The notes: generated from the sequence alone by a model not told the origin. DNA of 64,000 nucleotides from an uncultured Maribacter sp. (GCF_947496775.1 NZ_CANMDU010000006.1:62001-126000), one strand, 5' to 3'. Counted from the first letter of the stretch, positions 15,543 to 26,851 are shown. Numbers and translations are program-made.

Positions 15543-15906
15543 GAATTCTTTGAATATTTAAAAATATAGAGAACAGACTACTATAATTTATTAAGCAAAG
15601 TTTTTTTCTATTAAAACATTAAAAAGAGGGATTTTCTTCCCTCTTTTATTTGTCCTATCTGTGCATATTTGCTTTCATTTATTATAATAGGATGTAGAGA
15701 AATAAAAGAACAAAAGAAGAAGGTCGCGGAATTGAGAAGAAAGACGTATGGCAAGGCCTTAATGATACACTAGCAAAAGGTCCAAAACCGAAAAAATTAG
15801 TTAAGAAAGGGAATACTACCGATTTAACACTATTTTTATGCGTAAGCATTATAAATAATAAAATAATATGCTTTCCGAAAAACAAGGTAGATAAAACAAT
15901 TTTAAG
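15543..15906. other. Intergenic stretch with terminator and a start-less open frame
   Basis: These 364 bases hold the terminator at 15622-15647. From 15698 to 15910 a plus-strand frame stays open for about 70 codons without any start (REGRGIEKKDVWQGLN-like reading). It is possibly a decayed coding fragment; no family is recognised. Confidence 0.4.
15622..15647 (+). terminator. Rho-independent terminator after the SDR gene
   Basis: AAAAGAGGGA (15622-15631) and TCCCTCTTTT (15638-15647) form a perfect 10-bp stem with a 6-base loop, flanked by A and T runs. It is close in sequence to the terminator at 19644-19668. Confidence 0.85.
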
Positions 15907-16296
15907 ATGAAAAAAATAAATCGAATAATGACCAATATTTGCTCAGATGATTTAGTTAAAAGTCGAGATTTTTATACAAAACTATTCGACTTCAAAGTAA
16001 ATTATGATAGTGAATGGTTTATTCATCTTATATCTAAAGACGATAAATTAGAATTAGGAATTATAGATCGCACCAACGATTTAGTTCCCGAAGAGTACCA
16101 ATCAAAACCGCAAGGATTTTACATCACATTTGTAGTATCCAATGCGGACAAAATTTACGAGATTGCTATATCTGAAAATTTTGAAGTTGTTCGTAAGCCA
16201 AGTAATACTTTTTACGGACAAAGAAGAGTACTGCTAAAAGACCCAAATGGTGCTTTAGTAGATATTTCTTCCCCTATTCCAGATTTTAAGTTTTAA
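15907..16296 (+). CDS. Cytosolic VOC/glyoxalase-fold protein
   Basis: A 129-residue single-domain VOC protein without a signal peptide. Landmarks are SDDLVKSRDFYTKLFDFKV at residues 11-29, GFYITFVVSNADKIYE in the middle, and GQRRVLLKDPNGALVDISSP near the end. This is the common glyoxalase/bleomycin-resistance layout. Members may be dioxygenases, isomerases or drug-binding proteins, and no substrate can be assigned. It overlaps the last codons of the start-less open frame before it. About 210 bases of featureless AT-rich sequence separate it from the beta-galactosidase gene. Confidence 0.85.
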   Translation: MKKINRIMTNICSDDLVKSRDFYTKLFDFKVNYDSEWFIHLISKDDKLELGIIDRTNDLVPEEYQSKPQGFYITFVVSNADKIYEIAISENFEVVRKPSNTFYGQRRVLLKDPNGALVDISSPIPDFKF

Positions 16297-16487
16297 AAAA
16301 CATCTAGTTATCAAAAAGTAAACAACTAATTCCAAAGCCTACAATACAATACTTCTTTGATTAATAATGATATAGCAGTATTAGATCATAAATAGCTAAA
16401 ATGTGTTTATAAGCTTCGTCAATTATAAAAAAAATACTACGGATCTAACAATTTATCTCTAGTTATGTATTAATTTTCATGAATTAA

Positions 16488-19601
<3,114 letters not shown>

Positions 19602-19643
19602 AAGGAAGTGCATTTTCTATGAATAGAGATATTGCAAAATTAC

Positions 19644-19668
19644 AAAAAGAGGGTTTTTCCCTCTTTTT
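19644..19668 (+). terminator. Rho-independent terminator after the beta-galactosidase gene
   Basis: AAAAAGAGGG (19644-19653) and CCCTCTTTTT (19659-19668) form a perfect stem with loop TTTTT, followed by further T. It lies 43 bases after the stop codon. Confidence 0.9.
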
Positions 19669-19717
19669 TCTATTACTAATTACAATTTTTAACAAGTCAT
19701 TATTTACAAACATTGTT

Positions 19718-19725
19718 TATTTTTG
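19718..19725 (+). promoter_or_regulatory. Putative -7 element (TATTTTTG) of the AIPR gene
   Basis: TATTTTTG matches TAnnTTTG, 58 bases before the ATG. The surrounding AAACATTGTTTATTTTTGA nearly repeats the sequence at 4303-4321 before the first cassette-like gene, and a GTTGT boundary site follows at the same distance. Confidence 0.6.
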
Positions 19726-19755
19726 AGAATAAGGTAGATTTACGTATATATCCTT

Positions 19756-19769
19756 GTTGTACGCAAGCT
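19756..19769 (+). repeat. Left inverted boundary site of the AIPR unit
   Basis: GTTGTACGCAAGCT here and AGCCTGCGTACAAC at 21941-21954 are inverse complements at 13 of 14 positions. They flank the AIPR gene closely on both sides. Confidence 0.65.
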
Positions 19770-19782
19770 AAAAATAACACAA

Positions 19783-21939
19783 ATGGAAAACCAAAATCCG
19801 CAAAGAAATAACTATCTAAATATATTAAAAGATGAAATTGTTGTTTTATCGGACAGCGAAAGTTTATCAATACCGAATTCTGCAGTAAGGATTTTGTTAG
19901 AGTGGATTGGTTATAATTTGGAAGATGTAGAAATTTTGGATAATAAAGATTCTGGAATTGATGCTTACTCAATTTCTGACAGAGGAATTGATATTTATCA
20001 AGTAAAAACACATGAACTAACAATAGATGGTGAGATTAATACTTCCACTTTTGATAATTCAGGTGTTAACGATTTAATGCGAGCTAAGAATATTTTAATT
20101 TCTAAAGAAAATAAAACCAAAATATCAAAACAAGTAAAAACTTTGATTCAAAAGTGGGATTATTTGATTCAAGAAAGTCTGATTCAAGAAAACCCTAGTC
20201 CAGTTTCAATAACACTAAATCTAATTGTTTTAGGAGACTCGCTAACTGAAGAAGCTAATGAAGAGTTCACCAGATTTAAATTAAATAATCAAGAAATAAT
20301 TGATTTTAAAGGAGTTAAAGTCAAATTTGATACAGTTTTATATAATATTGATGATATTATAAAAAGACAATGGCAAGAAGATAATGTAAGTTGGAAAGAT
20401 ATCAATGGCAAGAAAAAGACTAATATTAAACTTTCTACTTTAAGCGATAATGGTATTATTTCAGATAGTAAAAATGCCATATTATACAGTTCCGCATTTG
20501 ATTTAGTAAAAGCTTATGATGCACTTGGTTATCAGATATTTGAACCTAATGTTAGAGCAGAAATCAAGAGGTCAAAAATAAATGCTTCTATTCGCGAGTC
20601 TATTAAACACTCCAGAAGTAGAAAAGAATTTAAATTTTTAAATAATGGAGTTACTATTACTTGTGAATCCTTCGAAAAGCCGAAAAAGTCAAATAGCGAT
20701 GATGGATATTCAATTACCATCCATTATCCAGGAATTGTAAATGGACTTCAAACTGTTACAGCTTTACATACAGCATATAATGAACTTAACCCAAGTGATA
20801 AAGAAGATTTCAAAAACGATGCATCGGTCCTAGTTAGGATTTTAAATAAAAAAGCAGTAAACGACATAAATCAAGTTGTAAGGTCAACAAATAATCAAAA
20901 TCCAATGAAACCTCGAAATTTGGTTTCAAATAGTAATGAACAAATTGGTTATTCGAAAATGTTTGCCAAGCAATTAAATTGGTTTTATGAAGCTAAGGAG
21001 GGAGCTTGGAATGCTTTTGAAAAGGACCCTAAGAGATGGCGCCCTTCTTTAGGCAAAACAACACGAGAGTTTAAAGTAATCAATAAAGTTAAGAAAGTAG
21101 ATAACTTAACACTTGCTCAAACATGGCTATCTTTTATTGGGTGCTCATCTACTGCTGCAGAAGAAAAGCAACATTTATTTACTAATCACTATGATTTAGT
21201 TTTTAAGAAAAGAGTTAACAAACATGGGTTTTATTTTGATTTTAATACAAAAAACGCCAATTCAGGAGAGCATTCAAATAATTCGTCTACAGATGCAAGA
21301 CTCATGTTTGTATCTTATTTGACATATAATTTCGCTAAAAATATTGTTCCAAGTAAACCTAAATTTAGAAAATTGGCTTTAGAAAGGCTAGGTGATTCGG
21401 CAAACAAAAAACTAAATGTTGATGATTACACTAAAATAAGTACTCAGGAATTAGACGGAAAACTTTTTGAAATAGATAATGAATTCTCACTTTTTAATGT
21501 TCTTTCATATATGCCATTACTTTTCACGGAATTCGTTGGGTTTATTTTATTTGAAACATTTGGTGATTCTGCATACGCATATGGAGGAAAAATTTTAGCC
21601 ACAGATAGTTACAAAAAATTGAAAAATGATTTAGATTTTGAAGGTGTTTGTTTAGCTAGCAATTCGGAAACATACAATGAAAAAGACCTTTTACTTGTGC
21701 TTTGGGGTGTCTTTAAATGGAAAATTGAAGAATGGGTTATGTCTGGTTGGAAAGAAAGCTACAGAGGTGCGGATAGAAAACAAAGATTTGTTTTATCGAA
21801 AGATAATAGGCAGAAACTGTATAAAGACATTGTTAACCTAGATAAGTTTCTTACAAAAAGAACCATGACGGAAAATTGGGCCTTAGGAATAGATGAAGGT
21901 CAAGGACTATTCGATTTTGTAAAAAATATAATAGACTAA
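19783..21939 (+). CDS. AIPR-family abortive phage infection protein
   Basis: A 718-residue protein of the AIPR (abortive phage infection) family. The most recognisable core is residues about 225-420: YSSAFDLVKAYDALGYQIFE, FKFLNNGVTITCESFEKP, IHYPGIVNGLQTVTALH and VRSTNNQNPMKPRNLVS. The N-terminal 100 residues (GIDIYQVKTHELTIDG) recall restriction-endonuclease-like domains with a D...xVK core, which would fit a nuclease, but I cannot confirm this. AIPR proteins are linked to phage resistance, alone or with modification genes; none lies beside this one, so it is a stand-alone copy. It has its own promoter-like box and is tightly flanked by a 14-base inverted pair. The gene is intact and probably acquired horizontally. 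Confidence 0.85.
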   Translation: MENQNPQRNNYLNILKDEIVVLSDSESLSIPNSAVRILLEWIGYNLEDVEILDNKDSGIDAYSISDRGIDIYQVKTHELTIDGEINTSTFDNSGVNDLMRAKNILISKENKTKISKQVKTLIQKWDYLIQESLIQENPSPVSITLNLIVLGDSLTEEANEEFTRFKLNNQEIIDFKGVKVKFDTVLYNIDDIIKRQWQEDNVSWKDINGKKKTNIKLSTLSDNGIISDSKNAILYSSAFDLVKAYDALGYQIFEPNVRAEIKRSKINASIRESIKHSRSRKEFKFLNNGVTITCESFEKPKKSNSDDGYSITIHYPGIVNGLQTVTALHTAYNELNPSDKEDFKNDASVLVRILNKKAVNDINQVVRSTNNQNPMKPRNLVSNSNEQIGYSKMFAKQLNWFYEAKEGAWNAFEKDPKRWRPSLGKTTREFKVINKVKKVDNLTLAQTWLSFIGCSSTAAEEKQHLFTNHYDLVFKKRVNKHGFYFDFNTKNANSGEHSNNSSTDARLMFVSYLTYNFAKNIVPSKPKFRKLALERLGDSANKKLNVDDYTKISTQELDGKLFEIDNEFSLFNVLSYMPLLFTEFVGFILFETFGDSAYAYGGKILATDSYKKLKNDLDFEGVCLASNSETYNEKDLLLVLWGVFKWKIEEWVMSGWKESYRGADRKQRFVLSKDNRQKLYKDIVNLDKFLTKRTMTENWALGIDEGQGLFDFVKNIID

Positions 21940-21940
21940 A

Positions 21941-22175
21941 AGCCTGCGTACAACAAAACCTATAAACAATAAGGGCTTCGGGCTTAATCGCAGAGTTTGC
22001 GTATTTTTATGAAGTCCGTAAAATCTTTTGGATTTTGCTCTGGACAGGAAAAGAAAAAACAAAACCCGCCCGAACGTACCTTTTCGGTAGGCAGGCAAAA
22101 AGATTTTGCTATGTGCATGGCGGAAAGCAAACGCTAGTTTGCTCCCGTACTGTTCATAGCTAAACCGTTAGCGAA
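21941..22175. repeat. Foldable intergenic repeat H
   Basis: This about 230-base element runs from GCGTACAAC (21946-21954) to CCGTTAGCG (22165-22173). It holds GTTTGCGTATTTTTAT, shared with repeats A and I. It also holds a nested hairpin: GCTATG (22108-22113) with CATAGC (22155-22160), and AGCAAAC (22126-22132) with GTTTGCT (22137-22143), loop GCTA. No gene is seen between 21940 and 22281. Confidence 0.6.
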
Positions 22176-22281
22176 TATTGGCGAAAACGACTCAAACTCA
22201 TAAAAGTTTGAGCTTTTGAAACGTATGAATTTAGACGTTAGCGTGAATTTTTAAAAATTAAAAAAATTGACTCTGTAATAA

Positions 22282-22570
22282 ATGAATTATTTAGCTCTTC
22301 CTTTAGGTTTATTTATATTATGCCTAATTGATAAAAAAATCACAAAAAAAGAGAAAATCAATTATTCAAAAAGATTAAGAATAATATCCGGAATTTTATG
22401 TGCATTTATACTAGTTTTCATTTTATGAATGTATTTTATTTCTAGAAGGAAGAAGTTTTGATGTATTATTTACATTTATTGGAGCAATAACAAGTGGGCT
22501 TATTATAAAAAAACTTGTTCCCGAACTGATAAATGATAATGATAGAAATTCTAAAACAGCGAAAAACTAA
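22282..22570 (+). pseudogene. Small membrane-protein gene, probably frameshifted
   Basis: ATG at 22282 opens 48 codons with two hydrophobic spans (LALPLGLFILCLI, then GILCAFILVFIL) and stops at TGA 22426-22428. A second frame, shifted by +1 and overlapping the stop, continues to TAA at 22568-22570. It reads LFLEGRSFDVLFTFIGAITS followed by IIKKLVPELIN, which again looks like membrane protein. A single one-base change near 22412-22428 would join them into one protein of about 95 residues. It may be two overlapping tiny genes instead. No family is recognised. It lies between repeats H and I, and GTTAGCGAA (22167-22175) and TTAGCTAAC (22625-22633) flank it as inverse complements at 8 of 9 positions. 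Confidence 0.5.
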
Positions 22571-22623
22571 TTATGCTAATATTAAAAATTTTGAAATCAA
22601 TAACCTAGTTACTGAAAAACAAT

Positions 22624-22831
22624 GTTAGCTAACACTAACTAAAATTAATGCGGGGTTTGGGGTGTAATCAAATGGTTTGCGTAATTTTATATGGTCGTCA
22701 AATTTGTTTGATTTGAAATTTTAATAATCAAAAAAAGAAAAAGCGAAACCAAAAGCTATAGCTGCGTGCGTAGACGGAAACGAAAAGTTTCCTTGTCTCT
22801 GTACTACGCTTAGCCGAAGCCGTTGTGGAAC
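22624..22831. repeat. Foldable intergenic repeat I
   Basis: This about 205-base element runs from GTTAGCTAAC to CCGTTGTGGAAC. It holds GTTTGCGTAATTTTAT and a hairpin equivalent to that of repeat H: GCGTAG (22768-22773) with CTACGC (22804-22809), and GGAAAC (22776-22781) with GTTTCC (22787-22792), plus outer GCTA/TAGC. No gene lies between 22571 and 22879. Confidence 0.6.
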
Positions 22832-22879
22832 ATTTGAAAACCACAGAATGAAGATAAAATTGGAATAAGGTTTCAATAA

Positions 22880-23125
22880 ATTATTTGGATCACTTTAGGA
22901 ATCGCTTCTTTGATAATTCTTTATCTATTTATTTTTAAAAGAACAACGAACCAAAAAATATCTATCGCTGAAATTAGCGGATTGAAAGAAAAATCAATTC
23001 TTGGACGAAGTAGATTTTCAATAAAATTACTAAACGGAAAAAAACGAGAACTAACCGAATTGAAAACTCAATCTGAATTTAACGAATTGAAAAAAATGTT
23101 TGCTAAAATTGGAATAGCAAGCTAA
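22880..23125 (+). CDS. Small single-span membrane protein
   Basis: The frame is open from 22880, just after an in-frame TAA, to TAA at 23123-23125, about 81 codons. The first 20 residues are a membrane span (WITLGIASLIILYLFIF). A basic cytosolic tail follows (KRTTNQKISIAEISGLKEK ... KKMFAKIGIAS). The tail resembles a small PH-like or bacterial PH-type strand pattern, but I cannot assign it. The start is unclear: ATT at 22880 or 22883 would give the whole membrane span, while TTG at 22910 would cut it in half. No ATG is available, so the true 5' end may have been lost when the gene was joined to repeat I. Confidence 0.5.
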   Translation: MIWITLGIASLIILYLFIFKRTTNQKISIAEISGLKEKSILGRSRFSIKLLNGKKRELTELKTQSEFNELKKMFAKIGIAS

Positions 23126-23131
23126 AAAAAC

Positions 23132-23141
23132 GTTGTACAAC
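23132..23141. repeat. Boundary site J (GTTGTACAAC), end of second patch
   Basis: A perfect 10-base palindrome seven bases after the preceding stop. It matches the inverse of GTTGTGGAAC (22822-22831) at 8 of 10 positions and begins a truncated repeat (ACAACAATGTGTCCC). Nothing gene-like follows up to 23343. Confidence 0.4.
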
Positions 23142-23343
23142 AATGTGTCCCATGAAAAGCCTAAGTCCAGTTCTCTAGAGTTAATTAATGTTTTTCTACG
23201 AAATACGTAAGTTTTAAATATACTTTACAATAGGATAACTTAAGAAACAATAAGAATTACACAAATGTATGTATAAAGATTTAGCACAAAGTTACAAGTG
23301 AAGTTCTCTTTTATCATTGCACTACTTATAACCAAAATGCTTC

Positions 23344-24660
23344 TTAAGGTTTAATCTTCTCCAATGTATTTACAAGCTCTTCTTTGACTGCCGCATTCGC
23401 TGAATTCAAGGGTAATTGATTAGCATTTAATAAGTTGGTCCCTTCTAAGGCATCGGTACTTAGGTTGTATAACCCCTCAGAACCATCCCCAAAGGCAATA
23501 TACTTATGGGTAGCATTTCTTACGGAATAATCTACTAAACCCGTATTATCATTTCTGCGTTCTGCAAAAACATAATCGCGCTGCGTAGCATTAGTATCTT
23601 CTAGTAAAGCTTTAAAACTTTGACTATCCTCATAATCTGCACTACCAGCACCTGCAATATCTGCTATAGTGGCAAATAAATCGGTAGTATTAATTAAGGC
23701 GTCCTCGGTTTCATTACTACGAAAAACTCCTTTTCCAGAAATTACCATAGGCACATTAATACCTCCTTGGTAAATACTTCCTTTTACCCTTCTACTATTA
23801 TATTCCTGTGCCACTTGGTTTGGAGTTCCGTTGTCGCCAATAAAAATAAAAATAGTATTGTCTTTTTCTTCTTGCGACATGGAGGCTAACAACCTCCCCA
23901 ACTCCGTATCCATAGCTTCTAACATAGCCATATAATAGGGTAGAGGATTATTACTTATACTATCGTCATCTGTTGGTAGAGTTCCTTGAGAGTGTAATTC
24001 TGTATCTGGTAAATGAAACGGCGTATGCGGAGCATTATAAGCCAACCATAGAAACCAAGGTTTGGTTTGTTCATCTACCCAGTCTATTGCTAAATCGGTA
24101 AACTTAGTAGTGGTATATTCTGTAGAAGAAGCAGAAACTCCGTTTTGTACTAAATTCCAATCCCAATACGATTGTACCCCGCCAGATATACTTCCGGTAT
24201 AGTAGTTTATTCCCATTTCGGTCGGGTGATTGGTATTGCTAGACAAATGCCACTTACCAATAACTGCATGTGCATAGGCAGAAGACGTTTTGGTATCTAA
24301 ATAGCGTTGTAATGAAACTTCGGAAGTAGAAAGTACATCACCTACAGAAATTACATTGCTGTTAAATCCGTATTTTCCAGTAAGAATACTGGCTCTCGTT
24401 GGTGTGCAAGTAGCATAAGACCAAAGGTTATTAAAACGTATCCCGGTGTCTATCATTGCTTGCAGATTTGGCATGTTCGGTTTTATAGTACCACGATTAA
24501 ATCCTGGTGTGGCATCGTGCCCCATGTCATCTGCAATGATTAGCATAATATTGGGGAGGGTATTATCTGTTCCTTCTTCGCTGTCTATATCTGTATTAAT
24601 AGCATCTTTACTACAAGAAAGTATAAAAAAGAAAGACAGAATTGGTATATAATATTTCAT
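23344..24660 (-). CDS. Sulfatase lipoprotein (type I, formylglycine-dependent)
   Basis: A 438-residue arylsulfatase-type enzyme exported as a lipoprotein (lipobox ending at C16, FFFILSCSK). Metal-binding aspartates are D44 and D45 (IIADDMG). The formylglycine signature is C85-T-P-T-R, followed by ASILTGKYG as in type I sulfatases. HVIGKWHLS-like (AVIGKWHLSS) and FIGDNGTP carry the remaining catalytic residues. It would remove sulfate esters, commonly from marine polysaccharides. A formylglycine-generating enzyme must be supplied elsewhere; none is in the window. It is the last gene of a tight minus-strand operon after YHYH, MORN and SCO1-like genes, 16 bases after the SCO1 stop. Why a sulfatase sits with a copper-chaperone-like protein is unclear. 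Confidence 0.92.
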   Translation of the reverse strand: MKYYIPILSFFFILSCSKDAINTDIDSEEGTDNTLPNIMLIIADDMGHDATPGFNRGTIKPNMPNLQAMIDTGIRFNNLWSYATCTPTRASILTGKYGFNSNVISVGDVLSTSEVSLQRYLDTKTSSAYAHAVIGKWHLSSNTNHPTEMGINYYTGSISGGVQSYWDWNLVQNGVSASSTEYTTTKFTDLAIDWVDEQTKPWFLWLAYNAPHTPFHLPDTELHSQGTLPTDDDSISNNPLPYYMAMLEAMDTELGRLLASMSQEEKDNTIFIFIGDNGTPNQVAQEYNSRRVKGSIYQGGINVPMVISGKGVFRSNETEDALINTTDLFATIADIAGAGSADYEDSQSFKALLEDTNATQRDYVFAERRNDNTGLVDYSVRNATHKYIAFGDGSEGLYNLSTDALEGTNLLNANQLPLNSANAAVKEELVNTLEKIKP

Positions 24661-24676
24661 ACTTTTTGTAATTACG

Positions 24677-25318
24677 TTATTTTTCGTTTTTTAGTACGTT
24701 TATATGCCGGTCTAAACGTTGCATGTCTATTGCTATAGTTCCGTTGTAAACACCACGTATGTAGCCTTCCTTATCTACCAAAATGAAATTTTCGGTATGT
24801 ATAAAATCATTCTCTGCTTGGGTTTTGCCAAAATCCTCATCGGCAAAATATCCGTTTCGGGCTATATTATAAATGGCATCCTTGTTGCCAGTAACTAAAT
24901 TCCACATTTTAGCTTTCACCTTATTCTTTTTAGCATATGCTGCTAATACAGCTACAGAATCGTGCCAAGGCATAACCGAATGAGATAGTAGTTTTATATT
25001 CTTCTCTTTTGCATATTTTTTTTGTAAGCTGGCCATATTCTCGGTTAACTTGGGGCAGATACCTGGGCAAATAGTAAAAAAGAAATCTGCGATGTATATT
25101 TTTCCTTTGTAAGTTTCATTAGTCACTGTTTCTCCTAATTGATTGGTAAAAGAAAAAGAAGGAATTTTATGTGTTCCTTTTCCCCATTCTGGGGTAAAAT
25201 CGGAGGAATTAAAATATGGTAGTTTAGTTATGGTATCTGGTTCTAAAGCAGGAGGCCTGCTTTGTTTACAAGAGCAACATAGTAAAGCAAGAATAATAAA
25301 AAAACTAATTTTTTGCAT
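24677..25318 (-). CDS. SCO1/SenC-family lipoprotein
   Basis: A 213-residue thioredoxin-fold lipoprotein (LLCCSCK, lipid cysteine about 17). The copper-binding motif CPGIC (C84, C88) in DFFFTICPGICPKLTENM and the distant histidine H174 (DFIHTENF) are all present. The protein can therefore bind copper and act as a cytochrome oxidase CuA chaperone or thiol-disulfide protein in the periplasm. It sits 5 bases after the MORN gene and 16 bases before the sulfatase. SCO1-like proteins next to YHYH proteins recur in Bacteroidota, often suggesting a metal-related role for YHYH (inference from context). Confidence 0.92.
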   Translation of the reverse strand: MQKISFFIILALLCCSCKQSRPPALEPDTITKLPYFNSSDFTPEWGKGTHKIPSFSFTNQLGETVTNETYKGKIYIADFFFTICPGICPKLTENMASLQKKYAKEKNIKLLSHSVMPWHDSVAVLAAYAKKNKVKAKMWNLVTGNKDAIYNIARNGYFADEDFGKTQAENDFIHTENFILVDKEGYIRGVYNGTIAIDMQRLDRHINVLKNEK

Positions 25319-25323
25319 TGCTA

Positions 25324-25893
25324 TTATTTAATTTGATTGCTATTAACATTAACCGTTTTACATCGTTTTAAGCCAATTAGGCCATAACGTTCACCGTATA
25401 CCACTTCGTAATTAGCCTTTATTCTTCCGTCTGGCTTCCATAAACGTTGTTTACCATCTTCCTTACCGTTTACATAGTTAAAATCCTTATAGATTTGCCC
25501 AGATGCATACCATTCTTTATGAAATCCATTATACTGTCCTTGGGAATTAAAATGATATTCAAATTGAGGAGTTTTATTGTCCCACCACCCTTTGTGAATT
25601 CCGGTTTTAACACCATCTGTATAAAAGCGTTTTTCTGCTAATACACCATTAGAATGCCATTTTTTTTCCTCCCCATGTTTTCTTCCTTCTACATATGTTA
25701 TTTGGGAAGCTAAAGTACCTTCCTTATAATGAGAAAGTATAGAGCCATAGTAAGCCTTCTCTTGAAAATATAGAATCCCATTTTCTAATTTTAAATACGG
25801 ATTAGATTTTTCTAAAGATTGTTCTTTAGTAGGTTGTACACATTGCACAAAAAGAACCAAAAGGAATAGAAAGTAAAGATTTCTTTTTTTCAA
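25324..25893 (-). CDS. MORN-repeat lipoprotein
   Basis: A 189-residue lipoprotein (FLFLLVLFVQC, lipid cysteine 18) with about five MORN-variant repeats, for example GILYFQEKAYYGSILSHYKEG, VEGRKHGEEKKWHSNGVL and YNGFHKEWYASGQIYKDF. This 'toxin-antitoxin MORN' type is widespread in Bacteroidota surface proteins and has no proven activity. The start is TTG, directly after the TAA of the YHYH gene (adjacent codons), which suggests translational coupling. The start is supported by the signal peptide beginning KKRNLYFLF. It is the second gene in the YHYH-MORN-SCO1-sulfatase operon. Confidence 0.85.
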   Translation of the reverse strand: MKKRNLYFLFLLVLFVQCVQPTKEQSLEKSNPYLKLENGILYFQEKAYYGSILSHYKEGTLASQITYVEGRKHGEEKKWHSNGVLAEKRFYTDGVKTGIHKGWWDNKTPQFEYHFNSQGQYNGFHKEWYASGQIYKDFNYVNGKEDGKQRLWKPDGRIKANYEVVYGERYGLIGLKRCKTVNVNSNQIK

Positions 25894-26646
25894 TTAACGA
25901 CTAATATTCCCAGGAGTTCCAAAATATCCATTACCATTTAAATATGGGTCCTCATTTGTTATATGGTAATGGTAAATACCATCGGGAAAATCTTCTGTAA
26001 CACCGGTGTGTCCATGATAAGCGTCTAAATCTGCATTAGTAACGGTCTCTCCGTTTTCCATAGGACCGTATATAGGAAAACCATCAGATAATAAACCTAA
26101 AAAAGCATCTTCCCCAAATTCTTGGGTAAGCCAAGTTGGTTCTACATGGTAGTGATAGGTAGTCATCGCTGGGTGGCCTAACCACTGATCAAAAGAATTA
26201 ATTTCACCTGTTAAAGGATTATTTCCTGCTGCATACTGGTTAAAAAATACAACACCATTCCTTGCAATACCTATCGGACCTAAAGAGGTTGTCTCCTTGT
26301 TTACGGCTTCGGATGGCTTTAAGGAAATAGTAAAAACAATGTTCTGAGCACCAATACTCCCCGGATTTTGATTCCAATCTGGGTTAGTTCCATTATATTC
26401 TTCATATAAAGCATTGGCTGTATCCCAATAAGGACTTGTATGATCTGGCAAATCTTGGGTCGTAAAAATTACACTGTTACCATTTATTTCATAAGACAAC
26501 CCAGTCCCAGAGAACTTAGTTAAAAGTGGTTGCGTATTATATGCCGTCGGATTTAAAGTTTCTAATTCGTCACTTCGGTCGCTTTCATCATTAGAACAAG
26601 AGAAGACTAGCGTTAACAAAACAAAAAAGTAGGTAATTTTTTTCAT
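25894..26646 (-). CDS. YHYH-domain lipoprotein
   Basis: A 250-residue exported lipoprotein starting at the ATG at 26644-26646 (MKKITYFFVLLTLVFSCSN, lipid cysteine 17); the frame continues 11 codons further upstream but those residues precede a complete signal peptide. The YHYH domain is clear: TTYHYHVEP in the middle, LLSDGFPIYGP, then AYHGHTGVTEDFPDGIYHYH near the end. The repeated Y-H-Y-H and H-G-H clusters look like a metal site. The family has no established activity. As first gene of the operon it is the one closest to the promoter, which should lie between 26647 and about 26720. Confidence 0.88.
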   Translation of the reverse strand: MKKITYFFVLLTLVFSCSNDESDRSDELETLNPTAYNTQPLLTKFSGTGLSYEINGNSVIFTTQDLPDHTSPYWDTANALYEEYNGTNPDWNQNPGSIGAQNIVFTISLKPSEAVNKETTSLGPIGIARNGVVFFNQYAAGNNPLTGEINSFDQWLGHPAMTTYHYHVEPTWLTQEFGEDAFLGLLSDGFPIYGPMENGETVTNADLDAYHGHTGVTEDFPDGIYHYHITNEDPYLNGNGYFGTPGNISR

Positions 26647-26851
26647 TGTAGTTGTATTTAAGATTAATTGGGAATACAAACAGTAAGACTTCCCTTTTTA
26701 CAAAAGGTTTAATCTAGGTACTGTAACAACTTAATAAGTACGAATTGTATTATTTTTTAATAACGCAAATTAATAAAGAGTATTGCTAAATAAATGGATA
26801 CCTTAAAAATAAAGGGGATGTACTCCAATTTTATGTATTAAGAATTGAAAT

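Noticed and set aside
19783-21939. Part of a multi-gene restriction-modification system
   Set aside because: No methyltransferase or specificity gene lies next to the AIPR gene; its neighbours are a beta-galactosidase and small membrane genes.
19756-21954. Insertion sequence or transposon carrying AIPR
   Set aside because: The inverted pair is only 14 bases, no transposase is present and no target-site duplication is visible.
21941-22831. CRISPR array
   Set aside because: The repeats are long, few, divergent and separated by genes; there are no regular short spacers and no cas genes.
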